Positions 52,799 through 62,191 of a DNA stretch of 64,000 nt are shown here, piece after piece. Origin of the DNA: Streptomyces sp. V1I1 (lineage in GTDB: Bacteria; Actinomycetota; Actinomycetes; Streptomycetales; Streptomycetaceae); the NCBI RefSeq assembly GCF_030817355.1, contig NZ_JAUSZH010000001.1:8207517-8271516 (forward strand), in the 5' to 3' direction. The notes beneath the pieces were generated by a model. That model saw only the letters and a program-made list of their open reading frames with translations, made no database searches and was not told the origin of the DNA. Numbering within the stretch: the stretch's first letter is position 1; each line of letters starts with the position of its first letter. Both the position numbers and the translations under genes were made by a program.

Positions 52799-54387
52799 AG
52801 CTTGTTCTTTATCTTCGAGCCTCGAACGGGCTTCGAACTTGAGGCAGGTTTTCGCAGTTCACCGGCTATGTGAGCGGCCTTCGCGCGATCGTGTGCCGTG
52901 TTGAGTAAGGCATCTGATCAGCACGAAGGCCGTGGACATGAGTCTGCTCTTATCCGGGCCCCGGCGGGAGGCGTTCGCGCAAGCGTCACGCTTCAGGGGC
53001 AAGTTCTATGCGTGTCTGACCGCTCGGCGCGATGAACTGTTTGAGCTCACCGACGCGGTGCTGTGTGCCGACGGCCCGGTGAAGTCGCCCGTCGACCTGA
53101 CGCTCCTGCCCGAACACCGGCGTGGGCACGGGGCGTTGTACGGCGGGCTCAACCGCGGCCGGATCGATGTCGGACGGCTGCGGGCGGTGCTCGCGGGACT
53201 GCCGCTGCCGCGTTTCCCGGACGGTCGGCTCGTCCTGGCCGTCGATGTGTCGCCATGGTTGCGCTCGGATGCGCCATGCTCGAAGGATCGGCTGTTCTGC
53301 CACGTCTACGGCCGCGCGAAGAGCGCGTCGCAGTTCATCCCGGGTTGGCCGTACTCCTTCGTGGCCGTGCTGGAGCCCGGCCGCACCTCCTGGACCACCG
53401 TCCTGGACGTCGTCCGGCTCGGACCCGTCGACGACGCCACCGCCGTGACCGCCGCCCAGCTGCGGGCCGTGGTCGAGCGGCTCGTCGCTGCCGGCCAGTG
53501 GACGCCGGGCCAGCCGGACATTGTGATCGTCGGTGATGCCGGATACGACATCACGCGCCTGGCCTGGGTCCTTCGCGACCTGCCCGTCGAGGTGGTCGGC
53601 CCGATCCGTTCCGACCGGGTCATGCGGCTGCCGAAGCCGCCGCGGGTCTACGACCCCAAGGGCGGGCGTCCGCCCAAGCACGGCAAGGAGTTCCGCTTCG
53701 CCAAGCCGGACACCTGGCCGGAGCCTACGATCACGACGATCACGGACACCACGAACTACGGCAAGGCCCAGACACAGGCCTGGGACCGGGTCCACCCGCG
53801 CCTGACTCATCGCTCGGCCTGGCTCGACCACCAGGGCGAACTACCCCTGGTCGAGGGCACATTGATCCGACTGAAGGTCGAGCACCTCTCGAAGGAGCGC
53901 GAGGCGCCGCCGGTGTGGCTGTGGTCCTCGAAGACCGGTGCCAGCCTCGCTGACGTCGACCGTTGCTGGCAGGTGTTCCTGCGCCGCTTCGATCTGGAGC
54001 ACACATTTCGCTTCGTAAAGCAGACCCTCGGCTGGACCACCCCGAAGGTCCGCATTCCCGAGGCAGCGGACCGCTGGATCTGGATCCTTGTCGCAGCTCT
54101 TGCCCAGCTGAGGCTAGCCCGCCCTCTCGCCCAGGACCTCCGCCGCCCCTGGGAGAAACCAGCCTTGCCCAACCAGCTGACCCCGGCCCGGGTCCGCCGG
54201 GGGTTCAGGAACATCCGCGCTCACATCCTCTGCCCGGCCCGTGTTCCCAAACCCAACGGCACCGGCCCCGGTCGGCCACCCGGAGCCAAGAACAAACACC
54301 GGGCACCCCGCTACGACGTCGGCAAGACCGTCAAACGCGCCGAGACCCTCGCCGAACTCCACGCGTCTCGAAGATAAAGAACAAGCT
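52799..54387 (+). mobile_element. DDE insertion sequence B (1.6 kb)
   Basis: The same 14-bp ends are at 52799-52812 and 54374-54387. It directly abuts element A with a single G between them. Confidence 0.8.
52938..54377 (+). CDS. DDE transposase B, 479 aa
   Basis: ATG 52938 (MSLLLSGPRREAFAQASRFR). It has the same domain order as transposase A: LVLAVDVSPWLRSDAPCSKD, IVIVGDAGYDITRLAWVL and FLRRFDLEHTFRFVKQTLGW. The two proteins differ at many positions, so this is not a recent duplication of A but a second related element. The catalytic residues are intact. Confidence 0.85.
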   Translation: MSLLLSGPRREAFAQASRFRGKFYACLTARRDELFELTDAVLCADGPVKSPVDLTLLPEHRRGHGALYGGLNRGRIDVGRLRAVLAGLPLPRFPDGRLVLAVDVSPWLRSDAPCSKDRLFCHVYGRAKSASQFIPGWPYSFVAVLEPGRTSWTTVLDVVRLGPVDDATAVTAAQLRAVVERLVAAGQWTPGQPDIVIVGDAGYDITRLAWVLRDLPVEVVGPIRSDRVMRLPKPPRVYDPKGGRPPKHGKEFRFAKPDTWPEPTITTITDTTNYGKAQTQAWDRVHPRLTHRSAWLDHQGELPLVEGTLIRLKVEHLSKEREAPPVWLWSSKTGASLADVDRCWQVFLRRFDLEHTFRFVKQTLGWTTPKVRIPEAADRWIWILVAALAQLRLARPLAQDLRRPWEKPALPNQLTPARVRRGFRNIRAHILCPARVPKPNGTGPGRPPGAKNKHRAPRYDVGKTVKRAETLAELHASRR

Positions 54388-54448
54388 CACGGACTGGCGC
54401 CGCTGAGGCCGTTGCTGCCCGCTTGTCGTCCGGCCCGGACGGGACGGG

Positions 54449-56557
54449 CTAACCGTCAGCTCCAGGCCGGTTGCCGGCCGTGAACGCCTCCTCCACACGA
54501 TCCTGCAGCCGGGCGTGACGGAACTGGAAGACGGGCCCCACCGTGCGCAGGACGTGACGCTCGCGAGCATCCGAGAGAAACTTGACCAGGCGGACCGGAG
54601 CCTCGTTCCTCCGGCGCAGCTGGAGGCTCGCGAGGAACGCGCGCCAGGTCACCGATCCGACCAGGCTCAGCGCCAGGCTGAGCAGGAGGCCGCCCACCGT
54701 CACCAGTGCGATCCCGGACAGGAATCCGTCGATGAGTCCGAAGATGCGATGGTCCGTCAGTTCGGCGAGCAGACCCAGGCATGATCCTCCGATGAGACTG
54801 CCGGCGAGGCCGCCGGCGATTCCGGCCGTCAGCGTGTACTGGCGGTCCTGTCTCCAGCACGAGACGGGATCGATGGGAGTCCGGCTGTCGGCGCTGCGGT
54901 TGCTGAGACCCGTGACGAATCCGCCCACCACACCGGCGAGGAGGCCGAACACCAGGCCGCCGAAAAGCATGACGACGCGGCCATGGGCGAGGAGCAGGGC
55001 GACGCCTAACGCCAGTCCAAGCGCTCCACCGCCGGCGATCCCGAACAGGAAGTTCTCGCGGACGACGAAGTCCCTCCACTGCAGACGGCCCAGCAGCTGG
55101 GGGGAGTCCCCGGCACGCCCGTACGTGAGTGACATCGTCACGGAAAGTCCCACCACCGCACCGGCTATCAGGCCGGCGGCCGGCCCCGCCCAGAAGAAGC
55201 CCGCCGCCCCGGCGAGAACTCCCAGGCAGAGGCAACTGGCCGCCGTTCTCGGCCAGGCCGACCGCCACCGGGGGACCTGCCACCAGGCGAGGTCGCGGCT
55301 TCCCTCGCTGTTCATCCGGTGCGCGATGACGCCGAGCCAGCGCTCGGCCTGGCCGAGACTGTAGCGACTGCGCGGCTGACCCAGCCGGTCGTCGTCATAG
55401 GCGGCGGGCAGGACTCGATCGAGAAGGTGGTCCTCCACCGCCGCCCGGTCCGCGAAGCGCTCGAGGTCGAAGCGCTGATCCGCGCGGTAGGTGTCACGCA
55501 TCAGCGTGAGCATCAGGGGTGTGTCCAGTGCCTGAGCCACTGCGCCCAAAGGGTTCATACGGATGTGCTGCACCAGACCGCGCCAGGCGTCCGGGGGCGG
55601 CTGCGCCTGGCAGCGCGTCAGGTACTCCGCCGCGTCCTCGGCGCTGACCGGAAGCAGTTCGAGGCCGGCGGAGCCTGACAGGGGTCCCGCCGCGGCAACG
55701 GCCGTCAGAAGCTCCCCGACCCGGCTCAACAGGACCAGGCGGAAGTTCGCCTGCTCGTCCAGCGCCCGCAGAGCCACGGGGCGTACGGCTTCGGGTATCT
55801 CGTCCAGCCCGTCCAGAAAGACGGCGACCCGACCCGCGCCGATGAGTCTGGAGACAACACCGCCCGCGTGTTCTTCGGACTTCCTGAACATGTAGTCCGT
55901 GGCCAGTCGAGTGGCGAGCCAGTCATGCAGCCGCTGCTTCCGCGGGTCCCATCCGCTCAGCGTCAGCAGCACTGGTACGGGAACTCTCGCGCGCGCGCCG
56001 GCTTCGAGCGCCTCGCGATGCGCGAGGGCGTCGAGCAGCAACCTAATGACGGCGCCGCTCTTGCCCGCACCGCCTGCTCCGACGATCACCATCCGCCCGG
56101 AGTCCAACGCACCATAGAGGCGGAACAAGTCCCGAACGCCGCCCGACTCCAGATCCGCCGGGGTGATCGGGTCCAGCCCCAGCAGGGGCCCAAACCGCGA
56201 TGAGCCGGTCCCGATGCCCACCGCATCGGTCGCCGGACCCGATACGGGGAGACTCGACCACCTCCAGCGCACCGGCACGGGGCTCGGATGTATCAGCCGC
56301 CGTTCGCTCGCCGCGGCGCTCCACTGCGCCTTCACTCGCTCAGCCAGCTCGTCCGCGAAGTCACGCAGTGCCAGTTCGGTGTGTGCCGTCCGGGGCCTGC
56401 GGTTCGTCAGAAATAACGCCCCGCTGGCGGCGGGAACGACGACCGCGGCGATCCCCTGGACGAGCGTGGCCGCGGAGTCCCGGTCATGGGACCGGAAGAC
56501 GAAGGCCAGGGCGACGAAGACGACGACTGCGATGATCAGCAAACCCACGATGACCAT
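54449..56557 (-). CDS. NACHT-domain membrane NTPase, 702 aa
   Basis: ATG 56557 (MVIVGLLIIAVVVFVALAFV) follows GAGGGGGA. One N-terminal membrane helix and a second hydrophobic segment (near 35-50) precede the NACHT domain: Walker A GAGGAGKS (160-167), Walker B VAVFLDGLDEIPE (245-256) and sensor region VLLSRVGELL. The C-terminal 300 residues hold about seven hydrophobic helices (AASCLCLGVLAGAAGFFWAG, LFGIAGGGALGLALGVALLL and others). This is a common Streptomyces family, and related NACHT proteins act in phage defence. Here no effector domain is recognised, so a defence role is inference. It is flanked by IS elements on both sides. Confidence 0.82.
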   Translation of the reverse strand: MVIVGLLIIAVVVFVALAFVFRSHDRDSAATLVQGIAAVVVPAASGALFLTNRRPRTAHTELALRDFADELAERVKAQWSAAASERRLIHPSPVPVRWRWSSLPVSGPATDAVGIGTGSSRFGPLLGLDPITPADLESGGVRDLFRLYGALDSGRMVIVGAGGAGKSGAVIRLLLDALAHREALEAGARARVPVPVLLTLSGWDPRKQRLHDWLATRLATDYMFRKSEEHAGGVVSRLIGAGRVAVFLDGLDEIPEAVRPVALRALDEQANFRLVLLSRVGELLTAVAAAGPLSGSAGLELLPVSAEDAAEYLTRCQAQPPPDAWRGLVQHIRMNPLGAVAQALDTPLMLTLMRDTYRADQRFDLERFADRAAVEDHLLDRVLPAAYDDDRLGQPRSRYSLGQAERWLGVIAHRMNSEGSRDLAWWQVPRWRSAWPRTAASCLCLGVLAGAAGFFWAGPAAGLIAGAVVGLSVTMSLTYGRAGDSPQLLGRLQWRDFVVRENFLFGIAGGGALGLALGVALLLAHGRVVMLFGGLVFGLLAGVVGGFVTGLSNRSADSRTPIDPVSCWRQDRQYTLTAGIAGGLAGSLIGGSCLGLLAELTDHRIFGLIDGFLSGIALVTVGGLLLSLALSLVGSVTWRAFLASLQLRRRNEAPVRLVKFLSDARERHVLRTVGPVFQFRHARLQDRVEEAFTAGNRPGADG

Positions 56558-56790
56558 GCAAGTCCCCCTCCTGGCACCGTACCGGGAGTGTGTCAGAGGG
56601 TTACAGGCCGTGTCCTTCGATCGGCCGTGCAGCACGTCACGCGAGGCAGACAGGGTTACGTCCAGCTGTCACGAATCCAGCTGCTACCAGCGGTATGACG
56701 ACTCTACGTCACGCTCGTTGTCCCTCTGGCTGTCCGACTTCGGTGGCAAACGGTCCAGGTTCAGTGTCAGAGGGCAAGAAGGACTGTCCT

Positions 56791-58339
56791 GTCTCAACGA
56801 AGTTAGTCGTTGGCAGACCGCTGACCTAGCGGTGGTTTTAGGCCGGACAGTGGGAGCTTTGCTCACTCTTCGGGGGCTGTGATGACCAAGCGTGTGCCGT
56901 GTCCGCCCGCTCCGGGCCCACTGGAAGCCTATGCCGCGCGTTTCGATGACCTCTTCTCCACGCTGGCACAGCGCCGGGGGTTCCGCGAGTATCTCGCCGG
57001 GTTACTGCTGCCGAGGGACCGCAACAAGACGCTGACCTGCCTGGCCGGGACGGAGCCTGTGGCCGGTGCCCAGCATGCGGCGGTGCAGCGGCTGCAGTTC
57101 TTCCTGTCCGAGTCGACGTGGGACCTGGAGAAGGTCAACGCCCGGCGTGTGGAACTGCTGCTTGCGGACCCGGCCACGGCCCCGCACGCGGGCGGGGTGC
57201 TGGTGATCGACGATTCCGGAGACCGCAAGGACGGCACTGCCACCGCCCACGTGGGCAAGCAGTACCTGGGCTCGGTCGGGAAGATCGACCGCGGCGTCGT
57301 CGCGGTGACCACCTGCTGGGCCGACGAGCGCGTCTACTACCCGCTGCACGCCGTCCCCTACACCCCCGCCCACCACTTCCCGAAAGGGAAGAACGACGCC
57401 GGCTTCCGCACGAAACTGCAGATCGGGGCCGCCCTGGCCCGTGATGCCCCCCGGGCGGGGGTGTCCTTGCGGGCGGTCGCCGCCGACTGCGCTTACGGCG
57501 ACCAGGACGCCTTCCGCAGGCAACTGGACGCCGCAGGACTGCCGTTCGTGATGGCACTCAAGCCCCGCCGGGGAGCCTGGTCATACGGTGACGAGGCGTA
57601 CACGCCCGTGGATGCCGCCCGCAACCTTATCTGGGGCGGCCCTGAGGCCCCCGGGAACTGGACCACGGTCACACGAACCTTCCGTGACGGGCACACCGCT
57701 ACCTGGTGGGCCGCCGACGCACAGCTGGGCTGGTGGGGACCGGATGGCACCACGCGCCTGGTGGTGGCCACCACCGACCCGGCCACCCTGCCCGCGCAGT
57801 CCACCTGGTACCTGGCCACCGACCTGCCCCGGCCCGGCGGACCACGGGAGGCGGACAGCCCGGCCCCAGCTGCCGACCTGGCCGAAATTGTGCGAATCTA
57901 CGGCATCCGGCACTGGATCGAGCAGAGCTACAAGCAGGTCAAGGACGAACTCGGCTGGGCAGACTTCCAGGTCCGCTCCGACACCGCCATCCGCCGCCAC
58001 CAGACCCTCGTCACCTGCGCGTTCAGCTTCTGCTGGGACACCTGGTTTGCCCCGCCCCCGCCTGCCACGGATGAGGAGGAGCCGGTGCCCAGCCGGCCAG
58101 AGAGGGGGTATTGCGCCGTCCCACCAGACCCAGCAGGCCTGCTGGCCCCAAGCCCTCCGGGCCGTCCGTGGCTGGCTGACGCCCTGGGCCACGCTGCAAC
58201 GCTACTGGCGAGCGTGGACAGCCAAGCCCCCGCCCACCGAGCTCCAGGCCCTGATCAACGCTGTCGGCACCGGCAGACCTCTTAACCTCTACCTCCCGGC
58301 CTAACAAACCACCGCTAGTCGGACTAACTTCGTCGAGAC
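56791..58339 (+). mobile_element. IS701-family insertion sequence
   Basis: Left end GTCTCAACGAAGTTAGTC (56791) and right end GACTAACTTCGTCGAGAC (to 58339) are near-perfect inverted repeats. Further inward inverted similarity includes AGCGGTGGTTT at 56829 and AAACCACCGCT near 58308. Bases 56558-56790 upstream hold no gene. Confidence 0.78.
56879..58304 (+). pseudogene. IS701-family transposase, frameshifted near its C-terminus
   Basis: GTG/ATG 56879-56884 (MTKRVPCPPAPGPLEAYAAR). The N-terminal DDE_5 domain shows VLVIDDSGDRKDGTATAHVG (first Asp) and RAVAADCAYGDQDAFRRQLD (second Asp). RIYGIRHWIEQSYKQVKDEL carries the final Glu. Near 58108 (run of five G) the frame breaks. The other frame gives the family-typical end WPQALRAVRGWLTPWATLQR, then INAVGTGRPLNLYLPA with a stop at 58304. 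The catalytic part is unaffected, so either a sequencing error or mild decay. Confidence 0.82.
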
Positions 58340-58648
58340 TTTCTCCCTGTTCTTGGTGTGGGGGTCCCGTGTTGAGTGCGGAGATTCCCGGCTGTCTGGT
58401 GGCCTTTCAAAGCGGTGCTGGGACCGAGCGTTTCAGCCGGCGCTCCATCTGGCCAGCCTGTGGGTTGTGACCGCGCTTGCGTGATGGATACGCCTGACTC
58501 CGGCTACTTACTACGGCGTGCGGCTGACACGTCACGCTGGCACCGCCCACACCCCGCTGAGGTCTGGCCGCTGATTCTGGTAGGGGGGAAGGGCGACCTG
58601 GAAATCCCGTCAGGTCTCGCGGCTGGCGGCAGAAGAACTGACACGAGG
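58340..58648. other. No gene seen
   Basis: Short frames on both strands lack coding character. The stretch lies between the IS701 right end and the stop of the next minus-strand gene. Confidence 0.4.
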
Positions 58649-59431
58649 TCACTCGTCGGGCGGCCGAGGCGGCTCAGAAGGCGGGTTTTCGTCTGGCGGG
58701 GGCTGAGGCGGTTCTCCACTGATCGAACCGACCGCTTGCCACCTGCGGTTCTCGGGGTCCCAACGAATGTGGCGTTGAGACAGGCCCTCTCGAGCAAGTT
58801 GCGCCAGCTGGGCCGCAGCTTCGGCGGGAATCTCCTTCGGACATTCGATGACACAGTTGTTCTCAACGTCGTGGATCACCGCCCAGGTTGTGTCTTGAGC
58901 GGAGCCATCACGAACTACCGGTGTAGCCCGGGATAGTGCGCGCTTCAAGATTTGATAGGCGTCTTCGGCTGCCTTCCCCGCCATGGACGACAGGAACGCA
59001 CCGGCGAGGGTGAACACCGAGATCGTGGCCACGGGGTTTCCCAGGACCAGCGACATCACGTCCATCCGCACGTCGTGCGACGTCTCGATGTGGACATCCA
59101 CCTCGGCTGCCAGCCCGGGGCCATCGTTCATGACTAAGAGAGCCTGCTTCACGGCTGTGGCGCCCCCGGGTGTGATCGGCGCAGACGCCCTGCCCACTGC
59201 CCAGTACTCGTGGGCGACAGGTCCGTCGGCAGCCCATCCAACGAGGCGCAACCGTCGATGGACCCCACCTTGTGGGTCTTCTCGATACGCCACTATCTCC
59301 GCAGCCCAACGAAGATCGCCGGGGCGCCCGAAGAAGTGGGGTGCCATGCCGTACGAGGTGCTTTCGATGACCCAACCGGCCGCCACGAGTGCCGCCTTCT
59401 GTGGTCCACCGAAGGTGTCAGGTTGACTCAT
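58649..59431 (-). CDS. Hypothetical protein with one hydrophobic segment, 260 aa
   Basis: The start is taken as ATG 59431 (MSQPDTFGGPQKAALVAAGW). The N-terminal half (GDLRWAAEIVAYREDPQGGV, RRLRLVGWAADGPVAHEYWA) looks like an alpha/beta domain. Residues 125-160 (DVMSLVLGNPVATISVFTLA, GAFLSSMAGKA) contain one likely membrane helix. The C-terminal part (AQDTTWAVIHDVENNCVIEC) is followed by a Pro-rich tail. No family is recognised. It is intact. Confidence 0.65.
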   Translation of the reverse strand: MSQPDTFGGPQKAALVAAGWVIESTSYGMAPHFFGRPGDLRWAAEIVAYREDPQGGVHRRLRLVGWAADGPVAHEYWAVGRASAPITPGGATAVKQALLVMNDGPGLAAEVDVHIETSHDVRMDVMSLVLGNPVATISVFTLAGAFLSSMAGKAAEDAYQILKRALSRATPVVRDGSAQDTTWAVIHDVENNCVIECPKEIPAEAAAQLAQLAREGLSQRHIRWDPENRRWQAVGSISGEPPQPPPDENPPSEPPRPPDE

Positions 59432-59470
59432 GGGCCCCATCGTGGCTGATGTTGCGTGACAAGAACCAGG

Positions 59471-59869
59471 TCAGACCTGAACGCGAGCCCGTGAGCAATC
59501 ACCAGCCATGCCGAGGTGGGAACGCTTCAGGGTGCCCAGGCGATTCTGCGCAATCCGGTTGTCGTCATGCGGGCCGGGCTCCACGACGTCGTCGCCCAGC
59601 TCGCCGTCGGGCCCGTGCAGAACATGCCAGTTGCTCAGGACGTAGGGCGTGCCGTCCATCTTGTCGAAGACGACGCAGCCGAGGGTCCGGCCGAGACCTT
59701 CACGTGTCCGACGCTCGCACCGGGCAGGTTCGGGTCGAGGCGCCGCTTGCGCGTCGGGCTCTCCGCCTCGGCCACCGCCACCACGCCAAGCAGTGGTCAG
59801 CCCTGCTTCGATATCCGGCTCCATGGCAGGCTCAACGCACCCCCGATCGGGTGGGTCACGAACCACCAC
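59471..59869 (-). pseudogene. Trypsin-like serine protease fragment
   Basis: The coding-like part reads RTLGCVVFDKMDGTPYVLSN, WHVLHGPDGELGDDVVEPGP and NRLGTLKRSHLGMAGDC. LSNWHVLHG carries the catalytic His of a trypsin-like fold, and the D.VV.PG block and AGDC.IARV segment are typical of the family in Streptomyces. The Asp/Ser part (GDSGG) is absent downstream, so it is truncated. Confidence 0.6.
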
Positions 59870-59944
59870 CGCTCTGATGCAGCGTCAGCCCACTAGACTC
59901 GAAACAGGCACGCTGACCAGGACAAATGGAGAAGCACAACTGGA

Positions 59945-60118
59945 GTACTAGAGGGCCCAGTGTCTGAACGTCCACGGATTCCGCCGAACGTTCCTGAACG
60001 CCTTGGGCCGTTCAGCGTTGCGCCGGTTCGCATAGCCCGGTGACCTGCGACGTCCAGGTCTATGCGGGGCCGTACGGATCACTAGGTGCCCGGGGGTGTG
60101 CGGCGGTCTGCTGGAGGC
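59945..60118. promoter_or_regulatory. Conserved promoter region of the small membrane protein, copy 2
   Basis: This is the inverted counterpart of 6443-6615, including TTCCTGAACG-type GAACGTTC motifs. The homology stops at about 59945, where the HTH gene would begin in locus 1. Confidence 0.5.
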
Positions 60119-60349
60119 ATGGCTGACATCGACACAACCTCCCAGACGCCCGAGCCCGAACTGCCCCCCGCCTCCCGGGAGCCGGCGCTGCCGCCTGAGC
60201 CGACGCGGCACCAGGTACTTGACATGGTGGTCCTCGTTGCCCTGCTGGGCGTGTGCGCGGGGGTGTACCGCGCGGTCGGGAACGCCGGCTTCTCCGTGAT
60301 CACCGGGGCAGTCGCCGGGCTGTACGGCACCTGGCGCATCCGGCGCTGA
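60119..60349 (+). CDS. Small membrane protein, 76 aa (copy 2)
   Basis: ATG 60119 follows GGAGGC. It differs from copy 1 (6212-6442) at only a few residues: TSQTPEPELPPASREPALPP, VLDMVVLVALLGVCAGVYRA and VGNAGFSVITGAVAGLYGTW, ending in RIRR. Two membrane helices with an acidic Pro-rich N-terminus. The conservative differences between copies suggest selection to keep the protein. In this locus no divergent HTH gene is present, and an IS5-type element lies 35 bp downstream. Confidence 0.72.
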   Translation: MADIDTTSQTPEPELPPASREPALPPEPTRHQVLDMVVLVALLGVCAGVYRAVGNAGFSVITGAVAGLYGTWRIRR

Positions 60350-60384
60350 CTGGGCAGGTCGCTTCCGGTTGGACCCGTTGGCCC

Positions 60385-61484
60385 TAGGGCGCGTATCGGG
60401 TCGTGATCAATCTGTCGATTCGCCCTCGTGGTGAGGCCTGGACCGGTAGATCTTCTTCCGTGACGCGAGTGCAACTGACGGACGCGGAGTGGGAGTTCAT
60501 CGGGCCGTACCTGCCGATCGGCGAGTACGGCCCGTATCCCGAGCGGTTACGGCAGCAGTTCGAGGGTGTGATCTGGCGGTTCAGGACCGGCGGACAGTGG
60601 CGGGAGATGCCGGAGGAGTTTGGTGCCTGGTCGACCGTCCACAACCGCTTCCGGCAATGGCGTGACGCCGGCGTCTTCGAGGCCCTGCTGGAGAGTCTGA
60701 TCGCGGAAGCGGCGAAGCGGGGTGAGGTGGACCTGTCCCTGGTCAGCATCGACTCCACCACCGCGCGTGCTCACCACGACGCGGCCGGGATGCACCTGGG
60801 CGAGGACGTCCTCGGCGCACTGGAGAAGGCTGCCGCCGAGGCGGAGAAGGCCAGGTCAAAAGGGGCAGTCTCGAAGAACAAGACGGACAGGAGGTCGAGA
60901 TCGATCCCGAGCGGGAGGAGCGACGACGCATCCGGCGCCGGCGAAAACTCCGGCTGAAGACCGCCCTCCTGGGACGCTCCCGGGCGGGCAGACCAGCAAG
61001 GTTCACCTGGCCGCCGACCGCAAGTGCCGCCCGCTGGCGTTCGTGCTGACCGCAGGCCAGGCTGCCGACAGCCCACAGTTCATCCCCGTGCTGGGGAAGA
61101 TACGGGTCCGCGGCCCCGTCGGCCGCCCCCGCACCCGGCCGGACGCGGTCGCCGGGGACAAGGCCTACTCCTCCCGCGGCAACCGGGCCCACCTGCGCAG
61201 ACGCGGTATCAAGGCAGTGATCCCGGAGAAGAGGGACCAGACCGCCAACCGGAAGAAGAAGGGCTCCGCGGGCGGTCGGCCTGTCAGCCACGACGCCGAT
61301 CTCTACAAGGAGAGGAACACCGTCGAGCGCCTGATCAACAAGCTCAAGGCCTGGCGAGGGATCGCCACCCGATACGACAAGACACCGGACAGCTACCTCG
61401 CCGGCCTCCACCTGCGCGCCTCAATGATCTGGGTGAAGGACCTCGCCCGGACCACCAATTGATCACGACTCGATACGCGCCCTA
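60385..61484 (+). mobile_element. IS5-family insertion sequence (1.1 kb)
   Basis: TAGGGCGCGTATCGGGTCGT at 60385 and its near-perfect inverse ending at 61484 form about 27-bp terminal repeats with TA at both outer edges, suggesting a TA target. It separates the small membrane protein gene from repeat copy 3. Confidence 0.8.
60403..61462 (+). pseudogene. IS5-family transposase, two frameshifts
   Basis: The start is probably GTG 60460 (TRVQLTDAEWEFIGPYLPIG). DUF4096 region: FEGVIWRFRTGGQWREMPEE. First Asp block: LSLVSIDSTTARAHHDAAGM. Near 60885 the frame shifts to VEIDPEREERRRIRRRRKLR, and near 60985 again to GQTSKVHLAADRKCRPLAFV, then VAGDKAYSSRGNRAHLRRRG and RNTVERLINKLKAWRGIATR (second Asp and final Glu) to TGA 61462. 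Both breaks lie in the linker, so programmed frameshifting is conceivable, but two shifts favour decay or sequencing error. Confidence 0.8.
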
Positions 61485-61534
61485 ACGGACTCCACGTCAG
61501 GGAAGGGGTTCTTTCGCCCAGCCGGAGGCGGCCC

Positions 61535-61650
61535 ACAACGACACGGAAGTCACTGCCATGCCAGCTCTCGCTCTGCAGAGGCGGAAGCTGCCGCAGTGCG
61601 GCAGGCTGTTGGCGCGGATGCCTCCCCTCGGACGGGGCCGTTGCAGGTGT
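61535..61650. repeat. Dispersed repeat, diverged inverted copy 3
   Basis: Reading the minus strand, it matches CGCGCCAAC...CTGCCGCACTGCGG...CTGCAGAGCG...AGCTGGC...GTGACTTCCG of copies 1 and 2 with about one difference in five. Its position relative to the small membrane protein gene mirrors copy 1 apart from the IS insertion. Confidence 0.55.
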
Positions 61651-62191
61651 GCAGCTCACGCACGTGCGCAGCGATGCGTGCCGCTCCGGGCCGCCCAGCG
61701 TCGCGACGGCAACCTTCGCCCAGTTGAGCGATGCTTCCACTCCACGGAGTTTTCCCTTCGATCTCCAGCTCACCGTAGGCCGGGCCAGGCCGTGAACGAC
61801 ACGGCCCCCGATGACCCACATGGGGCGTCGGCTCAGGCACGATGGGCGAATGGATCATGGAGCAGCACCGCTGGCTGGCAGCACCCGTCGCAGTATCGCC
61901 ATTGAGACGACTTCCACGACGCGGCGACGGGGATGAAGGTCAATGTTGGGAGCCGTCGTTGGAGGCTTCGTGCCGCCAAGGCGTGTCGTGATCGCTGGTG
62001 GATGGCGCGGGCGGATCGGCACGGGGGTGGCGGAGTTTCCGCGGTCTCGCCTCTGTCAGCGACCGATGGCCCCGCCCGAGCGGGCGGAGCCTTCAAGCCT
62101 CCTGGGACTCCGCACGTCTTGTCTCCCAAGGGGGTCGGCAGCCGCGGTTCGCTGCGGTCAGCACTGGCCCGGAAGGGCGAGCAACCGGTGA
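61651..62191. other. No intact gene seen
   Basis: Short frames without clear coding character on either strand. The segment 61860-61960 could hold transposase or orphan immunity debris, but nothing is recognisable. Confidence 0.35.
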
